A DNA stretch of 55,220 bases. Source: an uncultured Lachnospiraceae bacterium. Lineage in GTDB: Bacteria > Bacillota > Clostridia > Lachnospirales > Lachnospiraceae. This document shows, one piece after another, positions 17,602 to 26,261 of this stretch; within the stretch, counting starts at the first letter, position 1; each line of letters begins with the position of its first letter. The stretch is taken from positions 12,413 to 67,632 of the forward strand of contig ONRU01000004.1 in assembly GCA_900320325.1 (NCBI GenBank). Reading direction: 5' to 3'. The position numbers were made by a program, and so were the translations under genes. A model generated the notes under the pieces. It had not been told where the DNA came from, ran no database searches, and saw only the letters and a list, made by a program, of their open reading frames with translations.

Positions 17602-17630
17602 TTGCAATCTTTTTCAGAATCTACTATAAT
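17602..17630 (+). promoter_or_regulatory. tRNA-Gly promoter
   Basis: TTGCAA, a 17-base spacer and consensus TATAAT lie 13 bases before the tRNA, so the transcript starts about 7 bases upstream of the mature 5' end. Confidence 0.85.
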
Positions 17631-17643
17631 ATTGCCTGCAGAC

Positions 17644-17714
17644 GCAGGTATAGTACATCGGTAGTATGCCAGCTTCCCAAGCTGGAGAGACGGGTTCGAT
17701 TCCCGCTACCTGCT
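17644..17714 (+). tRNA. tRNA-Gly (anticodon CCC)
   Basis: A 71-base cloverleaf with a perfect acceptor stem GCAGGTA / TACCTGC and discriminator T, typical of tRNA-Gly. The anticodon arm CCAGC-TTCCCAA-GCTGG gives anticodon CCC for codon GGG. The T arm contains GGTTCGATTCC. CCA is not encoded. A promoter precedes it and a terminator follows, so it is transcribed alone. Confidence 0.96.
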
Positions 17715-17721
17715 TAGATTT

Positions 17722-17749
17722 GGAATGGCCTTCAGGCCATTCCTTTTTT
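17722..17749 (+). terminator. tRNA-Gly terminator
   Basis: A perfect 9-bp stem GGAATGGCC / GGCCATTCC with a TTCA loop is followed by TTTTTT, eight bases after the tRNA. Confidence 0.93.
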
Positions 17750-17762
17750 ATTGCTCATTTCG

Positions 17763-17882
17763 TGAACCGGCAAGTCTGACGCCCGGTTCATTTTGTGGAC
17801 CGGCAAGTCTGACGCTTGGTTCATTCCCCCTTTCCGTTGTGAACCGTGAAGTCTGAAGCCCGGTTCATGACGCCCGGTTCAT
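17763..17882 (+). repeat. Three 28-bp imperfect palindromic repeats plus a partial fourth
   Basis: Units at 17763-17790, 17796-17823 and 17840-17867 share the form TGAACCGG, CAAGTCTGACG, CCCGGTTCA with few changes, each flanked by TGAACC / GGTTCA arms. A right half-unit (TGACGCCCGGTTCA) follows at 17868-17881. Spacing is 33 then 44 bases. The block sits between the tRNA-Gly terminator and the bidirectional terminator at 17901. It is not coding in any frame I can recognise. Spacers are far too short for CRISPR. It may be a local hairpin-repeat family or remnants of duplicated hairpins. Confidence 0.8.
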
Positions 17883-17900
17883 TTCCGGGACGGGAACAGC

Positions 17901-17933
17901 AAAGGCCCCGGAACAGCCGTTCCGGGGCCTTTT
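17901..17933. terminator. Bidirectional terminator beside the fructokinase gene
   Basis: A 14-bp stem AAAGGCCCCGGAAC / GTTCCGGGGCCTTT with an AGCC loop. T-runs exist on both sides (AAAGG on the left reads as CCTTT on the minus strand). It is placed about 110 bases after the fructokinase stop codon. Confidence 0.88.
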
Positions 17934-18040
17934 GCTCATTCACTGTGTACGGAAAGATCCGCCGCGCTCTTCCGCCGGCACCAGCCGGACAGATCACAGA
18001 CGGGACTGTAACGGAAATCCCGTCCGGCGGGGCTTCCGGA

Positions 18041-19027
18041 TCAGCGGTTGTAGCTCTTTCTGTATTCCGCTACTTCGTCCAGGGTCGGCATGACGCCCAG
18101 GGCGCCTCTTCTGGTGGTGACCAGGGACGCGCCGGCATTGGCGAAGGTCAGCAGCTCATGCAGATATTCCTCTGTGAAGCTCTCGATACCGCCGTTGTCC
18201 AGGACTTTGATCAGGGCGCTGGCGCAGAAGGTGTCGCCGGCACCGGTGGTCTCGATGGTCTTGGGGTTGGAGAAGCCTTCCTCAAATGCCTCGATGCCGT
18301 TGAAGTAGGCCTTGCTGCCGTCCGGTCCGAAAGTGGCAAATACCAGCGGGATCTTATATTCATCAATGATCATCTTGATGCCCTTGTCCAGATCGGTCTC
18401 GCCGGTCATGAACTCGATCTCGTTGTCGGAGATCTTAAGGATATCGCATCTCTCCAGGCCATAGCGGATCTTTTCCTTTGCCTTTTCCTCGGAGCTCCAG
18501 AGCGGAGGACGCAGGTTGGGGTCGAAGGAGATCAGGCAGCCTGCCTCTTTGGCGATCTTCAGGGCCAGCTGGGTAGCGGAATCAGCGGGCTCATCGGTCA
18601 TGGACAGGGTGCCCAGATGGAAGATCTTCGCTTTTTCGATCAGGTCGCGGTGCGCCTCGATCTCGTCACAGTTGATGTTGATATCCGCGCCGGGCTTACG
18701 ATAGAAGGAGAAATCCCTGTCGCCGTTGGGCAGCTTCTCTACGAAAGCCAGTGTGGTGTGGACTTCATTGTCCAGTTCCAGTCCGGACATATCAATATTC
18801 TGGGCTTCCGTCCTCTTCTTCAGCATACGGCCGAACATGTCATTGCCGACCTTGCCGATGAAAGCCGCCTTCTTGCCGCTCTTGGCGATCATAGCCAGGA
18901 CATTGCAGGGAGCGCCGCCGGGGTTGGCCTCCAGAAGAGGATTGCCCTGGTCGCTCAGGCCGTTATCCGTAAAGTCGATCAGAAGTTCTCCGAGCGCGGT
19001 AACATCAATGGTTTTCTCAATGCTCAT
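18041..19027 (-). CDS. PfkB-family carbohydrate kinase, probable fructokinase
   Basis: The 328-residue protein is a ribokinase/PfkB-family sugar kinase. GGAPCNVLAMIAKSG with FIGKVGNDMFGR forms the N-terminal signature, and the C-terminal signature TTGAGDTFCASALIKVL holds the catalytic aspartate and anion hole. Overall the sequence is closest to ScrK-type fructokinases that make fructose 6-phosphate, from memory of the family. No sugar transporter or hydrolase gene is adjacent. The ATG at 19027 is preferred; a GTG five codons upstream overlaps the likely AAAGGTGG ribosome-binding site. A TATAAT (19118-19123) lies about 90 bases upstream. Confidence 0.88.
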   Translation of the reverse strand: MSIEKTIDVTALGELLIDFTDNGLSDQGNPLLEANPGGAPCNVLAMIAKSGKKAAFIGKVGNDMFGRMLKKRTEAQNIDMSGLELDNEVHTTLAFVEKLPNGDRDFSFYRKPGADININCDEIEAHRDLIEKAKIFHLGTLSMTDEPADSATQLALKIAKEAGCLISFDPNLRPPLWSSEEKAKEKIRYGLERCDILKISDNEIEFMTGETDLDKGIKMIIDEYKIPLVFATFGPDGSKAYFNGIEAFEEGFSNPKTIETTGAGDTFCASALIKVLDNGGIESFTEEYLHELLTFANAGASLVTTRRGALGVMPTLDEVAEYRKSYNR

Positions 19028-19117
19028 TTGTTGTAAACCCACCTTTCTTTTTGCTGTATGCTGCCGGCCGAAAACAAAAAGTACCCAAGCGCCGGCGGCA
19101 GACCTTCAGTTATTACC

Positions 19118-19123
19118 ATTATA
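19118..19123 (-). promoter_or_regulatory. Possible -10 element of the fructokinase gene
   Basis: A consensus TATAAT on the minus strand, about 90 bases before the start codon. No good -35 hexamer is found at 16-18 bases, so the call is tentative. Confidence 0.4.
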
Positions 19124-19192
19124 GGTTTTTTCGTCCGCTTTTACCATAAAAAGTAACAAAATATCAGATCCGGTTTTCAAATCCCGTCCGGA

Positions 19193-20557
19193 TCAGTTCT
19201 TAAAGCTGTGGATCGGGGCAGGGATCCGTCCTTTCCGGGTGATGAACTCCTCGCAGGAAAAAGGATTGACCGGCATGACCGGCGCATGGCCCAGGAGGCC
19301 TCCGAATTCCACTGTATCCCCCACATCCTTGCCGATGACGGGAATCAGACGGACCGCGGTCGTCTTGCCGTTGATCATGCCGATGGCCATCTCGTCGGCA
19401 ATGATACCGGAGATGGTGGCTGCCGAAGTCCTGCCGGGGACAGCGATCATGTCAAGGCCGACCGAGCAGACGCAGGTCATGGCTTCCAGCTTCTCCAGGG
19501 TCAGGGCGCCGGCCGTGACCGCGTCGATCATCCCCTGGTCCTCACTGACGGGAATAAAGGCACCGGACAGGCCGCCCACATAGGAGGACGCCATGACGCC
19601 GCCCTTCTTGACCTGGTCATTGAGCAGGGCCAGGGCCGCGGTCGTACCGGGAGCGCCGGCATGCTCCAGGCCCATTTCACAGAGGATATCCGCCACACTG
19701 TCACCGATGGCCGGTGTAGGGGCCAGGGACAGGTCGATGATGCCGAAAGGCACATGCAGCCGTTCGGAAGCCTCTCTGGCGACCAGCTGGCCGACTCTGG
19801 TGACCTTGAAGGCAGTCTTTTTGACTGTCTCGCAAAGGACTTCAAAACTGCTGCCGTGGACGGATTCCAGTGCCTTCTTGACAACGCCGGGGCCGCTGAC
19901 GCCGATATTCAGGATCCGGTCGGCTTCCGTCACGCCGTGGAAGGCGCCCGCCATGAAAGGATTGTCATCCGGGGCGTTGCAGAAGATGACCAGCTTGGCG
20001 CAGCCCAGGGAATCCCGGTCCGCTGTTTTCTCGGCGGTCCTGCGGACGATCCGGCCCATCAGACGGACCGCGTCCATATCAATACCGGTCCGGGTGGATC
20101 CCACATTGACAGAGGAGCATACCAGTTCCGTACAGGCAAGGGCGTCCGGAATCGACTCGATCAGCAGCTTGTCCGAAGGCGTCATGCCCTTGGAGACCAG
20201 GGCCGAATAACCGCCCAGGAAGTTGACACCGACATCCCGGGCCGCCCGGTCAAGGGTCCTGGCGATCTCCACATAGTCGGATGTATAGTGACAGGCGCTG
20301 GCGCCGATCAGGGAAACGGGCGTCACAGAGATCCTTTTATTGACGATGGGGATCCCGTACTCGCCGGAAATATCATTTCCGACTTTGACCAGATCTCTGG
20401 CGCTTTCATATATCTTTTCGTAAATATTCTTTTTCAGCCGGGCCAGATCCGTATCGATACAGTCCAGCAGGCTGATGCCCATGGTGATGGTCCTGACATC
20501 GAGATTTTCCTTCTCGATCATCATATTTGTTTCGCTGACTTCCGAAATATTGATCAT
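19193..20557 (-). CDS. UPF0210 / PFL-family protein
   Basis: A 454-residue protein of the UPF0210 (DUF711, 'PFL family') group, normal in length. The N-terminal segment has [13 protein letters not shown]; glycine-rich stretches such as [16 protein letters not shown] and [14 protein letters not shown] mark the family, and the C-terminus ends [22 protein letters not shown]. It is not a known pyruvate formate-lyase; the cofactor-free enzyme activity has not been established to my knowledge. It follows the ACT-domain gene by 48 bases on the same strand. This gene pair is conserved across Firmicutes, which implies a shared role. Function remains unknown. Confidence 0.92.
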   Translation of the reverse strand: MINISEVSETNMMIEKENLDVRTITMGISLLDCIDTDLARLKKNIYEKIYESARDLVKVGNDISGEYGIPIVNKRISVTPVSLIGASACHYTSDYVEIARTLDRAARDVGVNFLGGYSALVSKGMTPSDKLLIESIPDALACTELVCSSVNVGSTRTGIDMDAVRLMGRIVRRTAEKTADRDSLGCAKLVIFCNAPDDNPFMAGAFHGVTEADRILNIGVSGPGVVKKALESVHGSSFEVLCETVKKTAFKVTRVGQLVAREASERLHVPFGIIDLSLAPTPAIGDSVADILCEMGLEHAGAPGTTAALALLNDQVKKGGVMASSYVGGLSGAFIPVSEDQGMIDAVTAGALTLEKLEAMTCVCSVGLDMIAVPGRTSAATISGIIADEMAIGMINGKTTAVRLIPVIGKDVGDTVEFGGLLGHAPVMPVNPFSCEEFITRKGRIPAPIHSFKN

Positions 20558-20605
20558 GTTACTGTCCTCGTGTCCTCTTTTTGTTTCCGATTGTCATGCG
20601 CGGGA

Positions 20606-20881
20606 TCAGATCCTGTGCATCAGGTTAAAGATCTCTTCCTTCTGGATCTTGATCTGCACCCCGATCTTCTCCTGTCCCAGGGACGCGAGTTCATCGGAAA
20701 GAACACCGAAAGGCTTTTCCAGGGTCGTTATATCAACGATCATCATCATGTTGAAGTATCCGGAAACGATGGTCTGTGAAATGTCAAGGATGTTGATTCT
20801 GTTGTCTGCCAGATAGTTGCATACGCCGGCGATGATGCCGATCGTATCTTTGCCTACAACGGTGATAATTGCTCTTTCCAT
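20606..20881 (-). CDS. ACT domain protein, UPF0237
   Basis: A 91-residue stand-alone ACT domain. It starts ERAIITVVGKDTIGIIAGVC, the first strand and helix of an ACT fold where small ligands such as amino acids bind, and ends with helix and strand KIGVQIKIQKEEIFNLMHRI. It is similar in type to GcvR and UPF0237 regulators. It lies immediately upstream of the UPF0210 gene, a conserved pair, and probably regulates or senses for that partner. AGG lies before the ATG. Confidence 0.93.
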   Translation of the reverse strand: MERAIITVVGKDTIGIIAGVCNYLADNRINILDISQTIVSGYFNMMMIVDITTLEKPFGVLSDELASLGQEKIGVQIKIQKEEIFNLMHRI

Positions 20882-20926
20882 CTTGTACCTGCTTTCTTAA
20901 AAATATAGATCTTGCTTATAAATCTG

Positions 20927-21724
20927 TCAGAACTCGATCAGCGGGGAGGCCTTCTGCCGGTCCGCCACCCGGATGGGCAGTTCCTCAGCCCGGTAACGGT
21001 CCTGATGAAAGAACAGCTCCATCCTGACCGTCTCATAGGCCAGCTCAGGCAGATTGTTCTCCTTGCTCAGATGGCCCAGAAAGACCGCTTTCATGTGGTC
21101 ATTGAGGATCCTGGACAGCAGCTCTCCGCTGCTGGTATTGGACAGATGGCCTCTGGCGCCCAGGATCCGCTGCTTCAAAGGCCATGGATAGGGACCGACC
21201 TCCAGCATCCGGATATCATGGTTGGCTTCCAGCAGGACGACATCGGAGCCCTTGAGGCACTCCACTGTATAATCCGTATAGAGGCCCAGGTCCGTGCAGA
21301 CACAGGCTTTTTTACGGCCGTAACGGAAGCGGTAGCCCACCGGCTCCGCCGCGTCATGGGAGATCCGCATGGGCTCGACCGTCAGATCCCCTATGGTAAA
21401 ACGGCAGTCGCTCTGCACCGGGATGAAACGGGCCGGATCTATCTCCGCGCATTTGGAACTGCGCAGGAGGGCCCGGATCGTCCCCGGGGTGGCGTACACC
21501 GGCGTGTCCGTCTTTTTACAGATCATGGGCAGGCCCGCGATATGATCCGAATGCTCGTGCGTGATGAAAATACCGTCTATGTCGCGCAGGTCCAGATCCA
21601 GCTTTTTCAGGGCTTCCATGGTCCTCTTTCTGCTGATGCCCGCATCCACCAGGACATGGGTCGTATCTGACCCCATATATATACAGTTGCCGCTGCTGCC
21701 GCTGGCAATACTCTGAAATCTCAT
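20927..21724 (-). CDS. MBL-fold metallo-hydrolase, WalJ/YycJ type
   Basis: A 265-residue metallo-beta-lactamase-fold enzyme. It opens with FQSIASGSSGNCIYMG, typical of the YycJ/WalJ group, and carries the metal motif ITHEHSDHIAGL; later ligands are in ISHDAAEPVG and EANHD, and a C-terminal LGHLSKENN. The B. subtilis relative is a proposed exonuclease or RNA-processing factor linked to cell-wall regulation. Here it sits after coaE and polA, a DNA-metabolism context that favours a nuclease role, but this is inference. The ATG at 21724 follows AGGA at a fairly long distance. Confidence 0.9.
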   Translation of the reverse strand: MRFQSIASGSSGNCIYMGSDTTHVLVDAGISRKRTMEALKKLDLDLRDIDGIFITHEHSDHIAGLPMICKKTDTPVYATPGTIRALLRSSKCAEIDPARFIPVQSDCRFTIGDLTVEPMRISHDAAEPVGYRFRYGRKKACVCTDLGLYTDYTVECLKGSDVVLLEANHDIRMLEVGPYPWPLKQRILGARGHLSNTSSGELLSRILNDHMKAVFLGHLSKENNLPELAYETVRMELFFHQDRYRAEELPIRVADRQKASPLIEF

Positions 21725-21788
21725 AAATGGGCAATTCCTACCTTATTATTTTTTTGGACCGCGGCGGGCGGCCGGGTGGCCGTTGTGA

Positions 21789-22400
21789 TCATCCGAGCGA
21801 CGCGACCGCCTGATCGATCCTCCATGCAGTATCCGAAAAATCACCGCTGTTGTCAATGACTGTATCGCAGTTTTCCCGGAAGAGGGCGTCGGAGAGCTGG
21901 GAAGCCATGATACGGTCGATCTTTTCATCATCATAGCCTCTGGTCTCCCGCAGACGCTGCCTGCGGACCGCTTCATCCGCGCAGATATACCACATACTGT
22001 CGACGACCTTCGTAAAACCGGTCTCGATCAGCAGGGCCGCTTCCAGAAAGAAAAAGTCGATCCTGCCGGCTTTCCTCTCCTCCGCGATGGCATCCATGAC
22101 AGCCTGCGTCACGGCAGGATGGATCAGGGCGTTGATCCGCCGCAGCAGATCCGGATCCGCGAAGATCCGGGCGGCCATTTCCTCTTTGTTAATGGTCCCG
22201 TCAGGCGCCAGCAGGTCCCTGCCTGTATCCGCCTCCGAGAGGATCTCCAGGACGGGCCCGTAGCAGGCCCCGCCCGGCAGCTGCAGGTCTTTGGCCGTCT
22301 GGTCGGTCATCATGATCCTGCAGTTATAATGTTCCTTCAGGTAGTCCAGCACCCGGGATTTCCCGGCGCCGACGCCGCCTGTGATTCCTATGATCTTCAT
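21789..22400 (-). CDS. coaE: Dephospho-CoA kinase
   Basis: This enzyme phosphorylates the ribose 3'-OH of dephospho-CoA, the last step of coenzyme A synthesis. The 203-residue protein has the P-loop GITGGVGAGKS (residues 5-15), the DQTAKDLQ segment that binds substrate, and IDFFFLEAALLIETG in the core. It follows polA by 21 bases on the same strand, an order common in Clostridia, and is likely co-transcribed with it and with the MBL hydrolase 64 bases downstream. Confidence 0.96.
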   Translation of the reverse strand: MKIIGITGGVGAGKSRVLDYLKEHYNCRIMMTDQTAKDLQLPGGACYGPVLEILSEADTGRDLLAPDGTINKEEMAARIFADPDLLRRINALIHPAVTQAVMDAIAEERKAGRIDFFFLEAALLIETGFTKVVDSMWYICADEAVRRQRLRETRGYDDEKIDRIMASQLSDALFRENCDTVIDNSGDFSDTAWRIDQAVASLG

Positions 22401-22421
22401 TTTACCGCGCTCCCTGCCGCT

Positions 22422-25187
22422 CTATTTGGCCATATACCAGTCGGATCCGCTGTGGATATCCGTCTCCAGGCTGACCTTCATATCGGCCGCTCCTTTCATC
22501 ATGGTGTCCAGGACGCCGCGTACCTCTTCCTCTTCTCCCGCTGCCGTCTCGACCAGCAGTTCATCGTGGATCTGCAGGATCAGGCGGGACCGCATGCCCC
22601 TGCGCAGCAGTTCCTCCCATACCCGGATCATGGCGATCTTCATGATATCCGCGCCGGATCCCTGGATGGGGCTGTTCATGGCCACCCTCTCCCCGAAAGA
22701 TCTCTGCATGAAATTGCTGGATTTCAGTTCCGGGACCGGCCGCCTTCTGCCGAACATGGTCTCCGCGAAGCCGTTTTCCTTCGCGTCGCTGACCAGGCGG
22801 TCCAGAAAGCTCTTGATCCCGGGATAGGTGGCAAAATAAGCGTTGATATATTCCTGGGCTTCTTTGCGTGAAATGGACAGGCCCTGGCTCAGTCCGAAGG
22901 AGCTGATCCCATAGACGATGCCGAAGTTGACCGCCTTGGCGTTCCGTCTCTGCAGGGGCGTGACCTCCTCAAAGGGAGTATGGAAGACTTTGGAGGCCGT
23001 GATGGCATGGATGTCCTTATTCTCCCTGTAGGCCTCGATCAGTTCCTCATCGCCTGACATATGGGCCAGGATCCGCAGTTCGATCTGGGAATAGTCGGCA
23101 TCCGTAAAGCAGTATCCGTCATCCGGGATAAAGGCTTTGCGGATCTGCCTGCCCATTTCGGTCTTCATGGGGATATTCTGCAGATTGGGGTCCGTCGAGC
23201 TGATCCGGCCGGTGGCCGTGATGGTCTGCTTCAGGGTCGTATGGATCCTCTGATCCGGCGTGATAAAGGCGGCCAGGCCGTCCGCGTAGGTGGATTTGAG
23301 CTTGGTCAGGCCCCTGTATTCCAGGATATCGGAGACCACCGGATAATCCGGCGCCAGTTTCTCCAGGACATCGGCCGCTGTGGAAAAGCCGGTCTTGGTC
23401 TTTTTGCCGCCGGGCAGGCCCATTTCCTCAAACAGGATCTGTCCCAGCTGTTTGGGAGAGCCGATATTGAACTCCCTTCCGGTCTCCCGGTAGATCTTCT
23501 GTTCCAGCTCCGTGATCCTGCCGCCCAGATCCCGGCTGTAGGCCGCAAGGGCTTCGGGGTCGATCCGGATCCCCAGCCGCTCCATGTCATACAGGACATA
23601 GGTCAGGGACCGCTCCATACTGCTGTAAAGGGGCCACATGCCCTCCCGGGTCAGCCGGTCGGCAGCCGGCCCGGCCGCCCTGCGCAGGCCGTCGGCGATC
23701 CGGCAGGCGTAATCCCTGACCGCGGCCGCGTTTTCCCGGCAGGCCTTGCCCCAGCTGTCTTTTCCGAAGACCTGCCTGCGGGTCTTCAGGGTGTCTCCGC
23801 AGTATTCCGAAATGACTTCCTCGGGCTCATAATCATTTTTCAGGGGATTGATCAGATAGCAGATGACCTGCAGGTCCGCGATCCCCTCCAGGCGGATCCC
23901 GTCCGTCCATTCCGCGGCCGGGTCGGTCCCCCAGAAGGGATACTGGTTCTTGCTGTCAAAGACAGCCGCCAGGACTTTCTCCCGGCCTTCCGTCTCTCCG
24001 CTCCCTGCATTGGCCGAGACGGCAGCCAGACGGATCTTTTTCAGGCCTTCCAGAAGGGCTTCGTAAGCGCCCTCATCAGCCGGCAGCAGATAAACACAGC
24101 CGGCTTCACGGGCCAGGGCAAGGGCCAGCAGCCTGGTCTCTTCGCCGCTGCCATAGGCGGCCCTGTCATAGACAGGGTACAGTCCGATGGCGCTGCCGGC
24201 CGCGCCGGCGCCGGTCAGGTCCGCGGCAGCGTCTGCCAGAGCGGCCGCGGTCTCCTCCCGCCCGGTCAGCTCCCTGATCTTCAGCTCTTTTTTCTCCGTG
24301 CCGGCCGCGTCCGTATCAAAACGGGCCAGCAGTTTTTTGAAATTGAGCTCCGTGAACAGATCGAAAGCCTCCGGCGTGTAGAAATTGCCGACTGCCGCCT
24401 CCGCCCAGTCCGTATCCAGATCACAGTCCGTCTTTATGGTGGCAAGGAACAGGCTCATCCGGGCCTTGTCCTCGTTCTCTGTCAGATTCTTTTTCAGGGC
24501 CGGTTTTGTGATCTTGTCCAGGCTGGCGTATACGCCGTCCACGGAGCCGTATTCCCGGATCAGCTGGGTGGCTGTCTTTTCTCCCACCTTGGGAACGCCC
24601 GGGATATTGTCGGACGTATCGCCCATCAGGGCTTTCACATCGATGAACTGGGCCGGCGTGACCCCGTATTCCCGCTTGACATCGTCCGCGTAAAAATCGT
24701 CGACTGTCGTCTGTCCCTGCCGGGTCCTGGGGATCCGGATACGGATCCGGTCTGTGGCGATCTGCAGCAGGTCTCTGTCTCCGGAGACCAGAGACACATC
24801 CATGCCCTCCGCTTCGGCCCGCTTGGCCAGCGTTCCCAGAATGTCATCCGCCTCCAGTCCGGCCTTCTCACAGGTGGCGATGCCCATGGCCCGCAGGACC
24901 TCTTTCATCAGCGGCACCTGCTCCCGCAGTTCTTCCGGCATGGATTTGCGGGTCCCCTTATATGCTTCATACGCTTCGTGGCGGAAGGTGGGCGCGTGTA
25001 CGTCAAACGCCACCGTCAGGTAATCCGCCTGTTCTTCATCCAGGATCTTGAATAATATATGCAGGAAGCCCAGCACGGCTCCTGTATGCTGTCCTTTGGC
25101 ATTTGTCAGGTCGGGCATGCCGTAAAATGCCCGGTTGAGAATGCTGTGCCCGTCGATCAGGACCAGCTTCAGTTTTTTATCTGTCAT
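22422..25187 (-). CDS. polA: DNA polymerase I
   Basis: A 921-residue family A polymerase for Okazaki-fragment maturation and repair. The N-terminal 5'-3' exonuclease (about 1-290) shows LVSGDRDLLQIATD and ALMGDTSDNIPGVPKVGEKT. The middle domain (about 310-510) is in the place of the proofreading exonuclease, but the acidic Exo I motif (DTE), Exo II and Exo III residues are not recognisable, so proofreading is probably lost. The polymerase domain has motif A DADYSQIELR (about 696), motif B RRNAKAVNFGIVYG (about 747) and motif C QIHDELLVE (about 872). An AAAGGA site precedes the ATG. It heads a close-packed run with coaE and the MBL hydrolase. Confidence 0.97.
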   Translation of the reverse strand: MTDKKLKLVLIDGHSILNRAFYGMPDLTNAKGQHTGAVLGFLHILFKILDEEQADYLTVAFDVHAPTFRHEAYEAYKGTRKSMPEELREQVPLMKEVLRAMGIATCEKAGLEADDILGTLAKRAEAEGMDVSLVSGDRDLLQIATDRIRIRIPRTRQGQTTVDDFYADDVKREYGVTPAQFIDVKALMGDTSDNIPGVPKVGEKTATQLIREYGSVDGVYASLDKITKPALKKNLTENEDKARMSLFLATIKTDCDLDTDWAEAAVGNFYTPEAFDLFTELNFKKLLARFDTDAAGTEKKELKIRELTGREETAAALADAAADLTGAGAAGSAIGLYPVYDRAAYGSGEETRLLALALAREAGCVYLLPADEGAYEALLEGLKKIRLAAVSANAGSGETEGREKVLAAVFDSKNQYPFWGTDPAAEWTDGIRLEGIADLQVICYLINPLKNDYEPEEVISEYCGDTLKTRRQVFGKDSWGKACRENAAAVRDYACRIADGLRRAAGPAADRLTREGMWPLYSSMERSLTYVLYDMERLGIRIDPEALAAYSRDLGGRITELEQKIYRETGREFNIGSPKQLGQILFEEMGLPGGKKTKTGFSTAADVLEKLAPDYPVVSDILEYRGLTKLKSTYADGLAAFITPDQRIHTTLKQTITATGRISSTDPNLQNIPMKTEMGRQIRKAFIPDDGYCFTDADYSQIELRILAHMSGDEELIEAYRENKDIHAITASKVFHTPFEEVTPLQRRNAKAVNFGIVYGISSFGLSQGLSISRKEAQEYINAYFATYPGIKSFLDRLVSDAKENGFAETMFGRRRPVPELKSSNFMQRSFGERVAMNSPIQGSGADIMKIAMIRVWEELLRRGMRSRLILQIHDELLVETAAGEEEEVRGVLDTMMKGAADMKVSLETDIHSGSDWYMAK

Positions 25188-25258
25188 GATTATCCTTTCC
25201 TGTCCGCGCCGCCAGAGCGGCCCGTCCGCCGCAGTATCCTGCCGCGGGATACAGATTC

Positions 25259-25597
25259 CTACAGCAGCATCCTGGTGACATAGACATACCCTGTCACCAG
25301 GGCCGTCGCCAGTGTGATGATCTCCAGGGCCGCTGCCACCAGAACGGCCCGCTGCCTTCTGATCAGCCGTTTTCTGGCTGCCCCGGTCTCGTTATTGACT
25401 TCCTTTTCCAGATCGAAGGAAGCCCCGCTCTCCAGCATGGACAGGCCGTCATACAAAAGATACTGGAAGGACAGCTCATCCCGGCAGGTCTTGCAGGAGG
25501 CGATGTGATCAAGAAAATCGCCCAGGTCCTGTTCTTCCAGTTCATCCTCGAAGAAATCCGGTATCATTTTCTGAAATTTATCACATATGCTGTTCAT
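25259..25597 (-). CDS. Small zinc-finger (zf-HC2-like) membrane protein, anti-sigma-like
   Basis: A 112-residue protein. The N-terminus has H31-x3-C35-x2-C38 (HIASCKTC), the zinc-binding motif of anti-sigma ZAS domains, preceded by an acidic helix. A single membrane helix is at about 84-105. This matches small zf-HC2 proteins that anchor or sense at the membrane; no sigma factor gene is adjacent, so an anti-sigma role is not demonstrated. It lies 23 bases after cdd and 71 bases before polA on the same strand. GGAG precedes the ATG at 25597. Confidence 0.75.
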   Translation of the reverse strand: MNSICDKFQKMIPDFFEDELEEQDLGDFLDHIASCKTCRDELSFQYLLYDGLSMLESGASFDLEKEVNNETGAARKRLIRRQRAVLVAAALEIITLATALVTGYVYVTRMLL

Positions 25598-25620
25598 ATT
25601 TCCGTGCTCCGTTCATTCTG

Positions 25621-26067
25621 TCAGGACTGCCCGCCCATGGGCCGGATCTTCATATTGCCGGGTCCGAAGCCCAGAGGAAGCAATTCCTCCAGCGTACGGA
25701 TCCTGCAGGAATTCGGGCCGTCAGTCATGATCACGTAAAAGTCGGCGGGATTGCAGAACTCCATCATCACCTGGCGGCAGACACCGCAGGGACTGGTCAG
25801 GGCGTCCGGGATCCTGTCCGCTCCGCCCGCGATGGCGATGGCTTTGAAGGAAGTCTTTCCTTCACTGACCGCCTTGAAAAAAGCGGTCCGCTCCGCGCAG
25901 ATGGTAGGCGTATAAGCGGCGTTCTCGATATTGCATCCTGTATAGACGGTGCCGTCTTCACATAAGAGGGCAGCGCCGACCGCGAAATTCGAATAAGGGA
26001 TATAAGATCTCTGCATCATGGAAAGTGCCTGATGGATCAGCATTTCGATTGTATCATTATCCGGCAT
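25621..26067 (-). CDS. cdd: Cytidine deaminase
   Basis: This zinc enzyme deaminates cytidine and deoxycytidine for pyrimidine salvage. The 148-residue protein is of the short homotetrameric type. It shows SNFAVGAALL and NIENAAY, then the zinc motif TICAERTA (C57, catalytic E59) and PCGVCRQ (C94, C97). GGAGGAAATGAA precedes the ATG at 26067. It is divergent from citrate synthase and heads the minus-strand run towards polA. Confidence 0.96.
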   Translation of the reverse strand: MPDNDTIEMLIHQALSMMQRSYIPYSNFAVGAALLCEDGTVYTGCNIENAAYTPTICAERTAFFKAVSEGKTSFKAIAIAGGADRIPDALTSPCGVCRQVMMEFCNPADFYVIMTDGPNSCRIRTLEELLPLGFGPGNMKIRPMGGQS

Positions 26068-26198
26068 TTCATTTCCTCCGTTCTATGGGCGCCGCGCAGG
26101 GCGCGTACGTACGGTTTCTGTATCTGTTGGTCCGTAACTCTTATCATATCATTCCTTGCCGTAAAATGGAAATTATGCTTTCCAAAAACAGATATTCA

Positions 26199-26207
26199 TG
26201 CTATAAT
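26199..26207 (+). promoter_or_regulatory. Extended -10 promoter of citrate synthase
   Basis: TG-N-TATAAT is a perfect extended -10 element. The -35 position (26179-26184, TTTCCA) is weak, as is common with extended -10 promoters. The expected leader is about 50 bases. Confidence 0.7.
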
Positions 26208-26261
26208 AGCCAAACACCAAAGTTGTATACAAATATACGATTTTAGAAAGGACCTATCGCA

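Noticed and set aside
17763-17882. CRISPR array
   Set aside because: Repeats vary between copies, are palindromic over their full length and are separated by only 5-16 bases; no cas genes are nearby.
23061-25055. Open frame of 664 codons on the plus strand opposite polA
   Set aside because: Composition bias of the GC-rich polA gene keeps the opposite frame open; no protein-like motifs or start signal.
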